In this document: positions 11,054-24,156 of the stretch, piece by piece
How positions within the stretch are numbered: the first letter of the stretch is position 1
How the letters are laid out: each line of letters begins with the position of its first letter
Translations under genes and position numbers: made by a program
NCBI RefSeq assembly: GCF_051020765.1
Contig: NW_027469362.1
Coordinates: forward strand, 62,001-126,000
DNA: 64,000 bases
Direction: 5' to 3'
From: Lasioglossum baleicum
Taxonomy: Eukaryota > Arthropoda > Insecta > Hymenoptera > Halictidae
Notes under the pieces: generated by a model
Seen by the model: the letters and a program-made list of their open reading frames with translations, nothing else
Database searches by the model: none
Told to the model about the DNA's origin: nothing

Positions 11054-13525
11054 CACGTGCGAGAGGATGCATCCGCAGGCTAGTCGAGTAAAAACACGTG
11101 CGAGAGGATGCATCCCGCAGGCTAGTCGAGTAAAAACACGTGCGAGAGGATGCATCCCGCAGGCTAGTCGGGCAAAAACACGTGCGAGAGGATGCATCCC
11201 GCAGGCTAGTCGAGTAAAAACACGTGCGAGAGGATGCACCCCGCAGGCTAGTCGAGTAAAAACACGTGCGAGAGAATGCATCCCGCAGGCTAGTCGAGCA
11301 AAAACACGTGCGAGAGGATGCATCCCGCAGGATAGTCGAGTAAAAACACGTGCGAGAGGATGCATCCCGCAGGCTAGTCGAGTAAAAACACGTGCGAGAG
11401 GATGCATCCCGCAGGCTAGTCGAGTAAAAAACACGTGCGAGAGGATGCATCCCGCAGGCTAGTCGAGTAAAAAACTCGTGCGAGAGGATGCATCCCGCAG
11501 GATAGTCGAGTAAAAACACGTGCGAGAGGATGCATCCCGCAGGCTAGTCGAGTAAAAACACGTGCGAGAGGATGCATCCCGCAGGCTAGTCGAGTAAAAA
11601 TACGTGCGAGAGGATGCATCCCGCAGGCTAGTCGAGTAAAAACACGTGCGAGAGGATGCATCCCGCAGCTTAGACGAGTAAAAACACGTGCGAGAGGATG
11701 CATCCCGCAGGCTAGTCGAGTAAAAACACGTGCGAGAGGATGCATCCCGCAGGCTAGTCGAGTAAAAACAAGTGCGAGAGGATGCATCCCGCAGGCTAGT
11801 CGAGTAAAAACACGTTTGAGAGGATGCGTCCCGCAGGCTAGTCGAGCAAAAACACGTGCGAGAGAATGCATCCCGCAGGCTAGTCGAGCAAAAACACGTG
11901 CGAGAGGATGCATCCCGCAGGATAGTCGAGTAAAAACACGTGCGAGAGGATGCATCCCGCAGGCTAGTCGAGTAAAAACACGTGCGAGAGGATGCATCCC
12001 GCAGGCTAGTCGAGTAAAAACACGTGCGAGAGGATACATCCCGCAGGCTAGTCGAGCAAAACACGTGCGAGAGGATGCATCCCGCAGGCTAGTCGAGTAA
12101 AAACACGTGCGAGAGGATGCATCCCGCTGGCTAGTCGAGTAAAAACACGTGCGAGAGGTTGCTTCCCGCAGGCTAGTCGAGTAAAAACACGTGCGAGAGG
12201 ATGCTTCCCGCAGGCTAGTCGAGTAAAAACACGTGCGAGAGGATGCATCCCGCAGGCTAGTCGAGTAAAAACACGTGCGAGAGGATGCTTCCCGCAGGCT
12301 GGTCGAGCAAAAACACGTGCGAGAGGATGCATCCCGCAGGCTAGTCGAACAAAAACACGTGCGAGAGGATGCTTCCCGCAGGCTAGTCGAGTAAAAACAC
12401 GTGCGAGAGGATGCATCCCGCAGGATAGTCGATTAAAAAAACGTGCGAGAGGATGCATCCCGCAGGCTAGTCGAGTAAAAACACGTGCGAGAGGATGCTT
12501 CCCGCAGGCTAGTCGAGTAAAAACACGTGCGAGAGGATGCATCCCGCAGGCTAGTCGAGTAAAAACACGTGAGAGAGGATGCTTCCCGCAGGCTAGTCGA
12601 GTAAAAACACGTGCGAGAGGATGCTTCCCGCAGGCTAGTCGAGTAAAAACACGTGCGAGAGAATGCATCCCGCAGGCTAGTCGAGCAAAAACACGTGCGA
12701 GAGTATGCATCCCGCAGGATAGTCGAGTAAAAACACGTGCGAGGGGATGCATCCCGCAGGCTAGTCGAGTAAAAACACGTGCGAGAGGATGCATCCCGCA
12801 GGCTAGTCGAGTAAAAACACGTGCGAGAGGATGCATCCCGCAGGCTAGTCGAGCAAAAACACGTGCGAGAGGATGCATCCCGCAGGCTAGTCGATTAAAA
12901 ACACGTGCGAGAGGATGCATCCCGCAGGCTAGTCGAGTAAAAACACGTGTGAGAGGATGCTTCCCGCATGCTAGTCGAGTAAAAACACATGCGAGAGGAT
13001 GCATCCCGCAGGCTAGTCGAGTAAAAACACGTGCGAGAGAATGCATCCCGCAGGCTAGTCGAGTAAAAACACATGCGAGAGGATGCATCCCGCAGGCTAG
13101 TCGAGTAAAAACACATTCGAGAGGATGCATCCCGCAGGCTAGTCGAGTAAAAACACGTGCGAGAGGATGCTTCCCGCAGGCTAGTCGAGTAAAAACAAGT
13201 GCGAGAGGATGCATCCCGCAGGCTAGTCGAGTAAAAAATCGTGCGAGAGGATGCATCCCGCTGGCTAGTCGAGTAAAAACACGTGCGAGAGGATGCTTCC
13301 CGCAGGCTAGTCGAGTAAAAACACGTGCGAGAGGATGCATCCCGCAGGCTAGTCGAGTAAAAACACATGCGTGAGGATGCATCCCGCAGGCCACTCGAGT
13401 AAAAACACATGCGAGAGGATGCATCCCGCAGGCTAGTCGAGTAAAAACACGTGCGAGAGGATGCATCCCGCAGGCTAGTCGAGCAAAAACACGTGCGAGA
13501 GGATGCATCCCGCAGGCTAGTCGAG
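11054..13525 (+). repeat. 2.65-kb tandem duplication, copy 2
   Basis: Carries private one-base insertions at the A tracts near 11430 and 11472 and lacks the short GAGAGATGC monomer seen at about 9132 in copy 1. The match ends where copy 1 has GAGTGAAAAAC and copy 2 has GAGTAAAAAC. Confidence 0.85.
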
Positions 13526-16500
13526 TAAAAACACGTGCGAGAGGATGCATCCCGCAGGCTAGTCGAGTAAAAACACGTGCGAGAGGATGCATCCCGCAGG
13601 CTAGTCGAGTAAAATCACGTGCGAGAGGATGCATCCCGCAGGCTAGTCGAATAAAAACACGTGCGAGAGGATGCATCCCGCAGGCTAGTCGAGTAAAAAC
13701 ACGTGCGAGAGGATGCATCCCGCAGGCTAGTCGAGTAAAAACACATGCGTGAGGATGCATCCGCAGGCCAGTCGAGTAAAAACACATGCGAGAGGATGCA
13801 TCCCGCAGGCTAGTCGAGTAAAAACACGTGCGAGAGGATGCTTCCCGCAGGCTAGTCGAGTAAAAACACGTGCGAGAGGATGCATCCCGCAGGCTAGTCG
13901 AGTAAAAACACGTGCGAGAGGATGCTTCCCGCAGGCTGGTCGAGCAAAAACACGTGCGGGAGGATGCATCCCGCAGGCTAGTCGAGCAAAAACACGTGCG
14001 AGAGGATGCTTCCCGCAGGCTAGTCGAGTAAAAACACGTGCGAGAGGATGCATCCCGCAGGCTAGTCGATTAAAAAAACGTGCGAGAGGATGCATCCCGC
14101 AGGCTAGTCGAGTAAAAACACGTGCGAGAGGATGCTTCCCGCAGGCTAGTCGAGTAAAAACACGTGCGAGAGGATGCATCCCGCAGGCTAGTCGAGTAAA
14201 AACACGTGCGAGAGGATGCATCCCGCAGGCTAGTCGAGTAAAAACACGTGCGAGAGGATGCTTCCCGCAGGCTAGTCGAGTAAAAACACGTGCGAGGGGA
14301 TGCTTCCCGCAGGCTAGTCGAGTAAAAACACGTGCGAGAGAATGCATCCCGCAGGCTAGTCGAGCAAAAACACGTGCGAGAGTATGCATCCCGCAGGATA
14401 GTCGAGTAAAAACACGTGCGAGAGGATGCATCCCGCAGGCTAGTCGAGTAAAAACACGTGCGAGAGGATGCATCCCGCAGGCTAGTCGAGTAAAAACACG
14501 TGCGAGAGGATGCATCCCGCAGGCTAGTCGAGCAAAAACACGTGCGAGAGGATGCATCCCGCAGGCTAGTCGAGTAAAAACACGTGCGAGAGGATACTTC
14601 CGCAGGCTAGTCGAGTAAAAACACGTGCGAGAGGATGCATCCCGCAGGCTAGACGAGTAAAAACACGTGCGAGAGGATGCTTCCCGCAGGCTAGTCGAGC
14701 AAAAACACGTGCCAGAGGATGCATCCCACAGGCTAGTCGAGCAAAAACACGTGTGAGAGGATGAATCCCGCAGGCTAGTCGAGCAAAAACACGTGCGAGA
14801 GAATGCATCCCGCAGGCTAGTCGAGTAAAAACACATGCGAGAGGATGCTTCCCGCAGGCTAGTCGAGTAAAAGCACGTGCGAGAGGATGCATCCCGCAGG
14901 CTAGTCGAGTAAAAACACGTGCGAGAGGATGCATCCCGCAGGCTAGTCGAGTAAAAACACGTGCGAGAGGATGCTTCCCCCAGGCTAGTCGAGTAAAAAC
15001 ACGTGCGAGAGGATGCATCCCGCAGGCTAGTCGAGTAAAAACACGTGCGAGAGGATGCTTCCCGCAGGCTGGTCGAGCAAAAACACGTGCGAGAGGATGC
15101 ATCCCGCAGGCTAGTCGAGCAAAAACACGTGCGAGAGGATGCTTCCCGCAGGCTAGTCGAGTAAAAACACGTGCGAGAGGATGCATCCCGCAGGCTAGTC
15201 GATTAAAAAAACGTGCGAGAGGATGCATCCCGCAGGCTAGTCGAGTAAAAACACGTGCGAGAGGATGCTTCTCCAAGGCTAGTCGTGTAAAAACACGTGC
15301 GAGAGGATGCTTCCCGCAGGCTAGTCGAGTAAAAACACGTGCGAGAGGATGCTTCCCGCAGGCTAGTCGAGTAAAAACACGTGCGAGAGGATGCTTCCCG
15401 CAGGCTAGTCGAGTAAAAACACGTGCGAGAGGATGCATCCCGCAGGCTAGTCGAGTAAAAACACGTGCGAGAGGATGCATCCCGCAGGCTAGTCGAGTAA
15501 AAACACATGCGAGAGGATGCATCCCGCAGGCTAGTCGAGTAAAAACACATGCGAGAGGATGCATCCCGCAGGCTAGTCGAGCAAAAACAAGTGCGAGAGG
15601 ATGCATCCCGCAGGCTAGTCGAGTAAAAAGTCGTGCGAGAGGATGCATCCCGCTGGCTAGTCGAGTAAAAACACGTGCGAGAGGATGCTTCCCGCAGGCT
15701 AGTCGAGTAAAAACACGTGCGAGGGGATGCATCCCGCAGGCTAGTCGAGTAAAAACACATGCGTGAGGATGCATCCCGCAGGCCAGTCGAGTAAAAACAC
15801 GTGCGAGAGGATGCATCCCGCAGGCTAGTCGATTAAAAAAACGTGCGAGAGGATGCATCCCGCAGGCTAGTCGAGTAAAAACACGTGCGAGAGGATGCTT
15901 CTCCAAGGCTAGTCGAGTAAAAACACGTGCGAGAGGATGCTTCCCGCAGGCTAGTCGAGTAAAAACACGTGCGAGAGGATGCATCCCGCAGGCTAGTCGA
16001 GTAAAAACACGTGCGAGAGGATGCATCCCGCAGGCTAGTCGAGTAAAAACACATGCGAGAGGATGCATCCCGCAGGCTAGTCGAGTAAAAACACATGCGA
16101 GAGGATGCATCCCGCAGGCTAGTCGAGCAAAAACAAGTGCGAGAGGATGCATCCCGCAGGCTAGTCGAGTAAAAAGTCGTGCGAGAGGATGCATCCCGCT
16201 GGCTAGTCGAGTAAAAACACGTGCGAGAGGATGCTTCCCGCAGGCTAGTCGAGTAAAAACACGTGCGAGGGGATGCATCCCGCAGGCTAGTCGAGTAAAA
16301 ACACATGCGTGAGGATGCATCCCGCAGGCCAGTCGAGTAAAAACACGTGCGAGAGGATGCATCCCGCAGGCTAGACGAGTAAAAACACGTGCGAGAGGAT
16401 GCATCCCGCAGGCTAGTCGAGCAAAAACACGTGCGAGAGGATGCATCCCGCAGGCTAGACGAGTAAAAACACGTGCGAGAGGATGCTTCCCGCAGGCTAG

Positions 16501-16900
16501 TCGAGCAAAAACACGTGCGAGAGGATGCATCCCACAGGCTAGTCGAGCAAAAAACACGTGTGAGAGGATGCATCCCGCAGGCTAGTCGAGCAAAAACACG
16601 TGCGAGAGAATGCATCCCGCAGGCTAGTCGAGTAAAAACACATGCGAGAGGATGCTTCCCGCAGGCTAGTCGAGTAAAAGCACGTGCGAGAGGATGCATC
16701 CCGCAGGCTAGTCGAGTAAAAACACGTGCGAGAGGATGCTTCCCGCAGGCTAGTCGAGTAAAAACAAGTGCGAGAGGATGCATCCCGCTGGCTAGTCGAG
16801 TAAAAACACGTGCGAGAGGATGCTTCCCGCAGGCTAGTCGAGTAAAAACACGTGCGAGAGGATGCTTCCCGCAGGCTAGTCGAGTAAAAATACGTGCGAG

Positions 16901-17017
16901 GTTTTGTGGGATGCGCATGCGCAGGTTTTGTGGGATGCGCATGCGCAGGATTTGTGGGATGCGAATGCGCAGGTTTTTTGGGATGCGCATGCGCAGGTTT
17001 TTTTGGGATGCGCATGG
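16901..17017 (+). repeat. 24-bp subrepeat module M6
   Basis: 117-bp seven-T form, with 3' flank TCGAGAAAAACAC as in M1 and M4. It is the first module after a 9.9-kb module-free stretch. Confidence 0.95.
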
Positions 17018-17792
17018 CTAGTCGAGAAAAACACGTGCGAGAGGATGCATCCCGCAGGCTAGTCGAGTAAAAACACATGCGAGAGGATGCATCCCGCAGG
17101 CTAGTCGAGTAAAAACACATGCGAGAGGATGCATCCCGCAGGCTAGTCGAGTAAAAACACGTGCGAGAGGATGCATCCCACAGGCTAGTCGAGCAAAAAC
17201 ACGTGTGAGAGGATGCATCCCGCAGGCTAGTCGAGCAAAAACACGTGCGAGAGGATGCATCCCGCAGGCTAGTCGAGTAAAAACATGTGCGAGAGGATGC
17301 ATTCCGCATGCTAGTCGAGTAAAAACACATGCGAGAGGATGCATCCCGCAGGCTAGTCGAGTAAAAACACGTGCGAGAGGATGCTTCCCGCAGGCTAGTC
17401 GAGTAAAAAACACATGCGGGAGGATGCATCCCGCAAGCTAGTCGAGTAAAAACACGTGCGAGAGGATGCATCCCGCAGGCTAGTCGAGTAAAAGCACGTG
17501 CGTGAGGATGCATCCCGCAGGCTAGTCGAGTAAAAACACCTGCGAGAGGATACATCCCGCAGGCTACTCGAGTAAAAACACGTGCGAGAGGATGCATCCC
17601 GCAGGCTAGTCGAGTAAAAACACGTGCGAGAGGATGCATCCCGCAGGCTAGTCGAGTAAAAACACGTGCGAGAGGATGCATCCCGCAGGCTAGTCGAGTA
17701 AAAACACGTGCAAGAGGATGCACCCCGCAGGCTAGTCGAGTAAAAACACGTGCGAGAGGATGTATCCCGCAGGCTAGTCGAGTAAAAACACG

Positions 17793-19051
17793 TGCGAGAG
17801 GATGCATCCCGCAGGCTAGTCGAGTAAAAACAAGTGCGAGAGGATGCATCCCGCAGGCTAGTCGAGTAAAAACACGTGCGAGAGGATGCATCCCGCAGGC
17901 TAGTCGAGCAAAAACACGTGTGAGAGGATGCATCCCGCAGGCTAGTCGAGCAAAAACACGTGCGAGAGGATGCATCCCGCAGGCTAGTCGATTAAAAACA
18001 CGTGCGAGAGGATGCATCCCGCAGGCTAGTCGAGTAAAAACACGTGCGAGAGGATGCTTCCCGCATGCTAGTCGAGTAAAAACACATGCGAGAGGATGCA
18101 TCCCGCAGGCTAGTCGAGTAAAAACACGTGCGAGAGAATGCATCCCGCAGGCTAGTCGAGTAAAAACACATGCGAGAGGATGCATCCCGCAGGCTAGTCG
18201 AGTAAAAACACATTCGAGAGGATGCACCCCGCAGGCTAGTCGAGTAAAAACACGTGCGAGAGGATGCTTCCCGCAGGCTAGTCGAGTAAAAACACGTGCG
18301 AGAGGATGCATCCCGCAGGCTAGTCGAGTAAAAAATCGTGCGAGAGGATGCATCCCGCTGGCTAGTCGAGTAAAAACACGTGCGAGAGGATGCTTCCCGC
18401 AGGCTAGTCGAGTAAAAACACGTGCGAGAGGATGCATCCCGCTGGCTAGTCGAGTAAAAACACGTGCGAGAGGATGCATCCCGCAGGCTAGTCGAGTAAA
18501 AACACGTGCGAGAGGATGCTTCCCGCAGGCTAGTCGAGTAAAAACACGTGCGAGAGGATGCATCCCGCAGGCTAGTCGAGTAAAAACACGTGCGAGAGGA
18601 TGCTTCCCGCAGGCTGGTCGAGCAAAAACACGTGCGAGAGGATGCATCCCGCAGGCTAGTCGAGCAAAAACACGTGCGAGAGGATGCTTCCCGCAGGCTA
18701 GTCAAGTAAAAACACGTGCGAGAGGATGCATCCCGCAGGCTAGTCGAGTAATAACACGTGCGAGAGGATGCTTCCCGCAGGCTAGTCGAGTAAAAACACA
18801 TGCGAGAGGATGCATCCCGCAGGCTAGTCGAGTAAAAACACGTGCGAGAGGATGCATCCCGCAGACTAGTCGAGTAAAAACACATGCGAGAGGATGCATC
18901 CCGCAGGCTAGTCGAGTAAAAACACGTGCGAGAGGATGCATCCCGCAGGCTAGTCGAGTAAAAACACGTGCGAGAGGATGCATCCCGCAGGCTAGTCGAG
19001 TAAAAACACGTGCGAGAGGATGCATCCCGCAGGCTAGTCGAGTAAAAACAC
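17793..19051 (+). repeat. Higher-order repeat B, copy 1
   Basis: About 1.26 kb that recurs at 20576-21834, offset 2,783. Shared markers are AGTCAAGTAAAA, GTAATAACAC and GCAGACTAG. Confidence 0.85.
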
Positions 19052-19184
19052 GTGCGAGAGGATGCATCCCGCAGGCTAGTCGAGTAAAAACACGTGCGAG
19101 AGGATGCTTCCCGCAGGCTAGTCGAGTAAAAACACGTGCGAGAGGATGCTTCCCGCAGGCTAGTCGAGTAAAAATACGTGCGAG

Positions 19185-19324
19185 GTTTTGTGGGATGCGC
19201 ATGCGCAGGTTTTGTGGGATGCGCATGCGCAGGATTTGTGGGATGCGAATGCGCAGGTTTTTTGGGATGCGCATGCGCAGGTTTTTTGGGATGCGCATGC
19301 GCAGGTTTTTTGGGATGCGCATGG
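19185..19324 (+). repeat. 24-bp subrepeat module M7, longest form
   Basis: 140 bp in the order a-a-b-c-c-c', one extra c unit and four perfect TGCGCATGCGCA palindromes. It is paired with M8, 290 bp downstream start to start. Confidence 0.95.
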
Positions 19325-19474
19325 CTAGTCGAGAAAAACACGTGCGAGAGGATGCATCCCGCAGGCTAGTCGAGTAAAAACACATGCGAGAGGATGCATC
19401 CCGCAGGCTAGTCGAGTAAAAACACGTGCGAGAGGATGCTTCCCGCAGGCTAGTCGAGTAAAAATACGTGCGAG

Positions 19475-19590
19475 GTTTTGTGGGATGCGCATGCGCAGGT
19501 TTTGTGGGATGCGCATGCGCAGGATTTGTGGGATGCGAATGCGCAGGTTTTTTGGGATGCGCATGCGCAGGTTTTTTGGGATGCGCATGG
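19475..19590 (+). repeat. 24-bp subrepeat module M8
   Basis: 116-bp form and second member of the M7/M8 pair. The monomer after it carries GTGCAAGAGG, a variant that also follows M12, M14, M15, M17, M18, M20, M21, M22 and M24. Confidence 0.95.
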
Positions 19591-20575
19591 CTAGTCGAGC
19601 AAAAACACGTGCAAGAGGATGCATCCCGCAGGCTAGTCGAGTAAAAACACGTGCGAGAGGATGCATCCCGCAGGCTAGTCGAGTAAAAACATGTGCGAGA
19701 GGATGCATCCCGCAGGCTAGTCGAGTAAAAACACATGCGAGAGGATGCATCCCACAGGCTGGTCGAGCAAAAACACGTGTGAGAGGATGCATCCCGCAGG
19801 CTAGTCGAGCAAAAACACGTGCGAGAGGATGCATCCCGCAGGCTAGTCGAGTAAAAACATGTGCGAGAGGATGCATTCCGCAGGCTAGTCGAGTAAAAAC
19901 ACGTGCGAGAGGATGCTTCCCGCATGCTAGTCGAGTAAAAACACATGCGAGAGGATGCATCCCGCAGGCTAGTTGAGTAAAAACACGTGCGAGAGGATGC
20001 TTCCCGCAGGCTAGTCGAGTAAAAACACATGCGGGAGGATGCATCCCGCAAGCTAGTCGAGTAAAAACACGTGCGAGAGGATGCATCCCGCAGGCTAGTC
20101 GAGTAAAAACACATGCGAGAGGATGCATCCCGCAGGCTAGTCGAGTAAAAACACGTGCGAGAGGATGCATCCCGCAGGCTAGTCGAGTAAAAACACATGC
20201 GAGAGGATGCATCCCGTAGGCTAGTCGAGTAAAAACACGTGCGAGAGGATGCATCCCGCAGGCTAGTCGAGTAAAAACACGTGCGAGAGGATGCATCCCG
20301 CAGGCTAGTCGAGTAAAAACACGTGCGAGAGGATGCATCCCGCAGGCTAGTCGAGTAAAAACACGTGCGAGAGGATGCATCCCGCAGGCTAGTCGAGTAA
20401 AAACACGTGCGAGAGGATGCTTCCCGCATGCTAGTTGAGTAAAAACACGTGCGAGAGGATGCTTCCCGCAGGCTAGTCGATTAAAAACACATGCGGGAGG
20501 ATGCATCCCGCAAGCTAGTCGAGTAAAAACACGTGCGAGAGGATGCATCCCGCAGGCTAGTCGAGTAAAAACACA

Positions 20576-21834
20576 TGCGAGAGGATGCATCCCGCAGGCT
20601 AGTCGAGTAAAAACAAGTGCGAGAGGATGCATCCCGCAGGCTAGTCGAGTAAAAACACGTGCGAGAGGATGCATCCCGCAGGCTAGTCGAGCAAAAACAC
20701 GTGTGAGAGGATGCATCCCGCAGGCTAGTCGAGCAAAAACACGTGCGAGAGGATGCATCCCGCAGGCTAGTCGATTAAAAACACGTGCGAGAGGATGCAT
20801 CCCGCAGGCTAGTCGAGTAAAAACACGTGCGAGAGGATGCTTCCCGCATGCTAGTCGAGTAAAAACACATGCGAGAGGATGCATCCCGCAGGCTAGTCGA
20901 GTAAAAACACGTGCGAGAGAATGCATCCCGCAGGCTAGTCGAGTAAAAACACATGCGAGAGGATGCATCCCGCAGGCTAGTCGAGTAAAAACACATTCGA
21001 GAGGATGCACCCCGCAGGCTAGTCGAGTAAAAACACGTGCGAGAGGATGCTTCCCGCAGGCTAGTCGAGTAAAAACACGTGCGAGAGGATGCATCCCGCA
21101 GGCTAGTCGAGTAAAAAATCGTGCGAGAGGATGCATCCCGCTGGCTAGTCGAGTAAAAACACGTGCGAGAGGATGCTTCCCGCAGGCTAGTCGAGTAAAA
21201 ACACGTGCGAGAGGATGCATCCCGCTGGCTAGTCGAGTAAAAACACGTGCGAGAGGATGCATCCCGCAGGCTAGTCGAGTAAAAACACGTGCGAGAGGAT
21301 GCTTCCCGCAGGCTAGTCGAGTAAAAACACGTGCGAGAGGATGCATCCCGCAGGCTAGTCGAGTAAAAACACGTGCGAGAGGATGCTTCCCGCAGGCTGG
21401 TCGAGCAAAAACACGTGCGAGAGGATGCATCCCGCAGGCTAGTCGAGCAAAAACACGTGCGAGAGGATGCTTCCCGCAGGCTAGTCAAGTAAAAACACGT
21501 GCGAGAGGATGCATCCCGCAGGCTAGTCGAGTAATAACACGTGCGAGAGGATGCTTCCCGCAGGCTAGTCGAGTAAAAACACATGCGAGAGGATGCATCC
21601 CGCAGGCTAGTCGAGTAAAAACACGTGCGAGAGGATGCATCCCGCAGACTAGTCGAGTAAAAACACATGCGAGAGGATGCATCCCGCAGGCTAGTCGAGT
21701 AAAAACACGTGCGAGAGGATGCATCCCGCAGGCTAGTCGAGTAAAAACACGTGCGAGAGGATGCATCCCGCAGGCTAGTCGAGTAAAAACACGTGCGAGA
21801 GGATGCATCCCGCAGGCTAGTCGAGTAAAAACAC
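20576..21834 (+). repeat. Higher-order repeat B, copy 2
   Basis: Second copy. It leads straight into the block that precedes LTR copy 1. Confidence 0.85.
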
Positions 21835-24061
21835 ATGCGAGAGGATGCATCCCGTAGGCTAGTCGAGTAAAAACACGTGCGAGAGGATGCATCCCGCAGG
21901 CTAGTCGAGTAAAAACACGTGCGAGAGGATGCATCCCGCAGGCTAGTCGAGTAAAAACACGTGCGAGAGGATGCATCCCGCAGGCTAGTCGAGTAAAAAC
22001 ACGTGCGAGAGGATGCATCCCGCAGGCTAGTCGAGTAAAAACACGTGCGAGAGGATGCTTCCCGCATGCTAGTTGAGTAAAAACACGTGCGAGAGGATGC
22101 TTCCCGCAGGCTAGTCGATTAAAAACACATGCGGGAGGATGCATCCCGCAAGCTAGTCGAGTAAAAACACGTGCGAGAGGATGCATCCCGCAGGCTAGTC
22201 GAGTAAAAACACATGCGAGAGGATGCATCCCGCAGGCTAGTCGAGTAAAAACACGTGCGAGAGGATGCTTCCCGCAGGCTAGTCGAGTAAAAACACGTGC
22301 GAGAGGATGCATCCCGCAGGCTAGTCGAGTAAAAACACGTGCGAGAGGATGCATCCCGCAGGCTAGTCGAGTAAAAACACATGCGAGAGGATGCATCCCG
22401 CAGGCTGGTCGAGTAAAAACACATGCGAGAGGATGCATCCCGCAGGCTAGTCGTGTAAAAACACGTGCGAGAGGATGCTTCCCGCAGGCTAGTGGAGTAA
22501 AAACACGTGCGAGAGGATGCATCCCACAGGCTAGTCGAGCAAAAACACGTGTGAGAGGATGCATCCCCCAGGCTAGTCGAGCAAAAACACGTGCGAGAGG
22601 ATGCATCCCGCAGGCTAGTCGATTAAAAACACGTGCGAGAGGATGCATCCCGCAGGCTAGTCGAGTAAAAACACGTGCGAGAGGATGCTTCCCGCATGCT
22701 AGCCGAGTTAAAACACATGCGAGAGGATGCATCCCGCAGGCTAGTCGAGTAAAAACACGTGCGAGAGGATGCATCCCGCAGGCTAGTCGAGTAAAAACAC
22801 ATGCGAGAGGGTGCATCCCGTAGGCCAGTCGAGTAAAAACACGTGCGAGAGGATGCATCCCGCAGGCTAGTCGAGCAAAAACACGTGCGAGAGTATGCAT
22901 CCCGCAGGATAGTCGAGTAAAAACACGTGCGAGAGGATGCATCCCGCAGGCTAGTCGAGTAAAAACACGTGCGAGAGGATGCATCCCGCAGGCTAGTCGA
23001 GTAAAAACACGTGCGAGAGGATGCATCCCGCAGGCTAGTCGAGCAAAAACACGTGCGAGAGGATGCATCCCGCAGGCTAGTCGATTAAAAACACGTGCGA
23101 GAGGATGCATCCCGCAGGCTAGTCGAGTAAAAACACGTGTGAGAGGATGCTTCCCGCATGCTAGTCGAGTAAAAACACATGCGAGAGGATGCATCCCGCA
23201 GGCTAGTCGAGTAAAAACACGTGCGAGAGAATGCATCCCGCAGGCTAGTCGAGTAAAAACACATGCGAGAGGATGCATCCCGCAGGCTAGTCGAGTAAAA
23301 ACACATTCGAGAGGATGCATCCCGCAGGCTAGTCGAGTAAAAACACGTGCGAGAGGATGCTTCCCGCTGGCTAGTCGAGTAAAAACAAGTGCGAGAGGAT
23401 GCATCCCGCAGGCTAGTCGAGTAAAAAATCGTGCGAGAGGATGCTTCCCGCAGGCTAGTCGAGTAAAAACACGTGCGAGAGGATGCATCCCGCAGGCTAG
23501 TCGAGTAAAAACACATGCGTGAGGATGCATCCCGCAGGCCAGTCGAGTAAAAACACATGCGAGAGGATGCATCCCGCAGGCTAGTCGAGTAAAAACACGT
23601 GCGAGAGGATGCATCCCGCAGGCTAGTCGAGCAAAAACACGTGCGAGAGGATGCATCCCGCAGGCTAGTCGAGTAAAAACACGTGCGAGAGGATGCATCC
23701 CGCAGGCTAGTCGAGTAAAAACACGTGCGAGAGGATGCATCCCGCAGGCTAGTCGAGTAAAATCACGTGCGAGAGGATGCATCCCGCAGGCTAGTCGAAT
23801 AAAAACACGTGCGAGAGGATGCATCCCGCAGGCTAGTCGAGTAAAAACACGTGCGAGAGGATGCATCCCGCAGGCTAGTCGAGTAAAAACACATGCGTGA
23901 GGATGCATCCCGCAGGCCAGTCGAGTAAAAACACATGCGAGAGGATGCATCCCGCAGGCTAGTCGAGTAAAAACACGTGCGAGAGGATGCTTCCCGCAGG
24001 CTAGTCGAGTAAAAACACGTGCGAGAGGATGCATCCCGCAGGCTAGTCGAGTAAAAACACG

Positions 24062-24065
24062 TGCG
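24062..24065. other. Target-site duplication, left of LTR copy 1
   Basis: TGCG directly before TGTTACG. It is the TGCG of a monomer's CACGTGCGAG, so the insertion point lies at the edge of the CACGTG palindrome. Confidence 0.8.
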
Positions 24066-24106
24066 TGTTACGAGCCAGGGCCGCGAGCAGCACGAGTGGC
24101 CGGCGA

Positions 24107-24120
24107 AGGGTTATTACCCT
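24107..24120. repeat. Short inverted repeat near the LTR left end
   Basis: AGGGT-TATT-ACCCT, perfect 5-bp arms with a 4-bp loop. The copy in the second LTR is at 27906-27919. Confidence 0.7.
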
Positions 24121-24156
24121 AGGAATATGATATAAATTTGTTAGTTAAGGAACGCG

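Larger units (their letters stand above)
1..24065 (+). repeat. 42-bp satellite array, left block
   Basis: Head-to-tail tandem array of a 42-bp monomer. Counting from its CTAG, the monomer has TCGA at 5-8, an A5 tract at 11-15, CACGTG at 16-21, GCGAG at 22-25, GGATGCATCC at 27-36 and CCGCAGG at 36-42. No inverted monomer was seen. Common variants are CACATG for CACGTG, GCTTCC for GCATCC, GAGCAAAA or GATTAAAA for GAGTAAAA, and CCCACAGG for CCCGCAGG. The array is broken only by eight 24-bp-subrepeat modules and scattered single-base indels, and it ends at the first LTR. There is no gene in it. The open frames are products of the 42-bp (14-codon) period. Confidence 0.98.
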
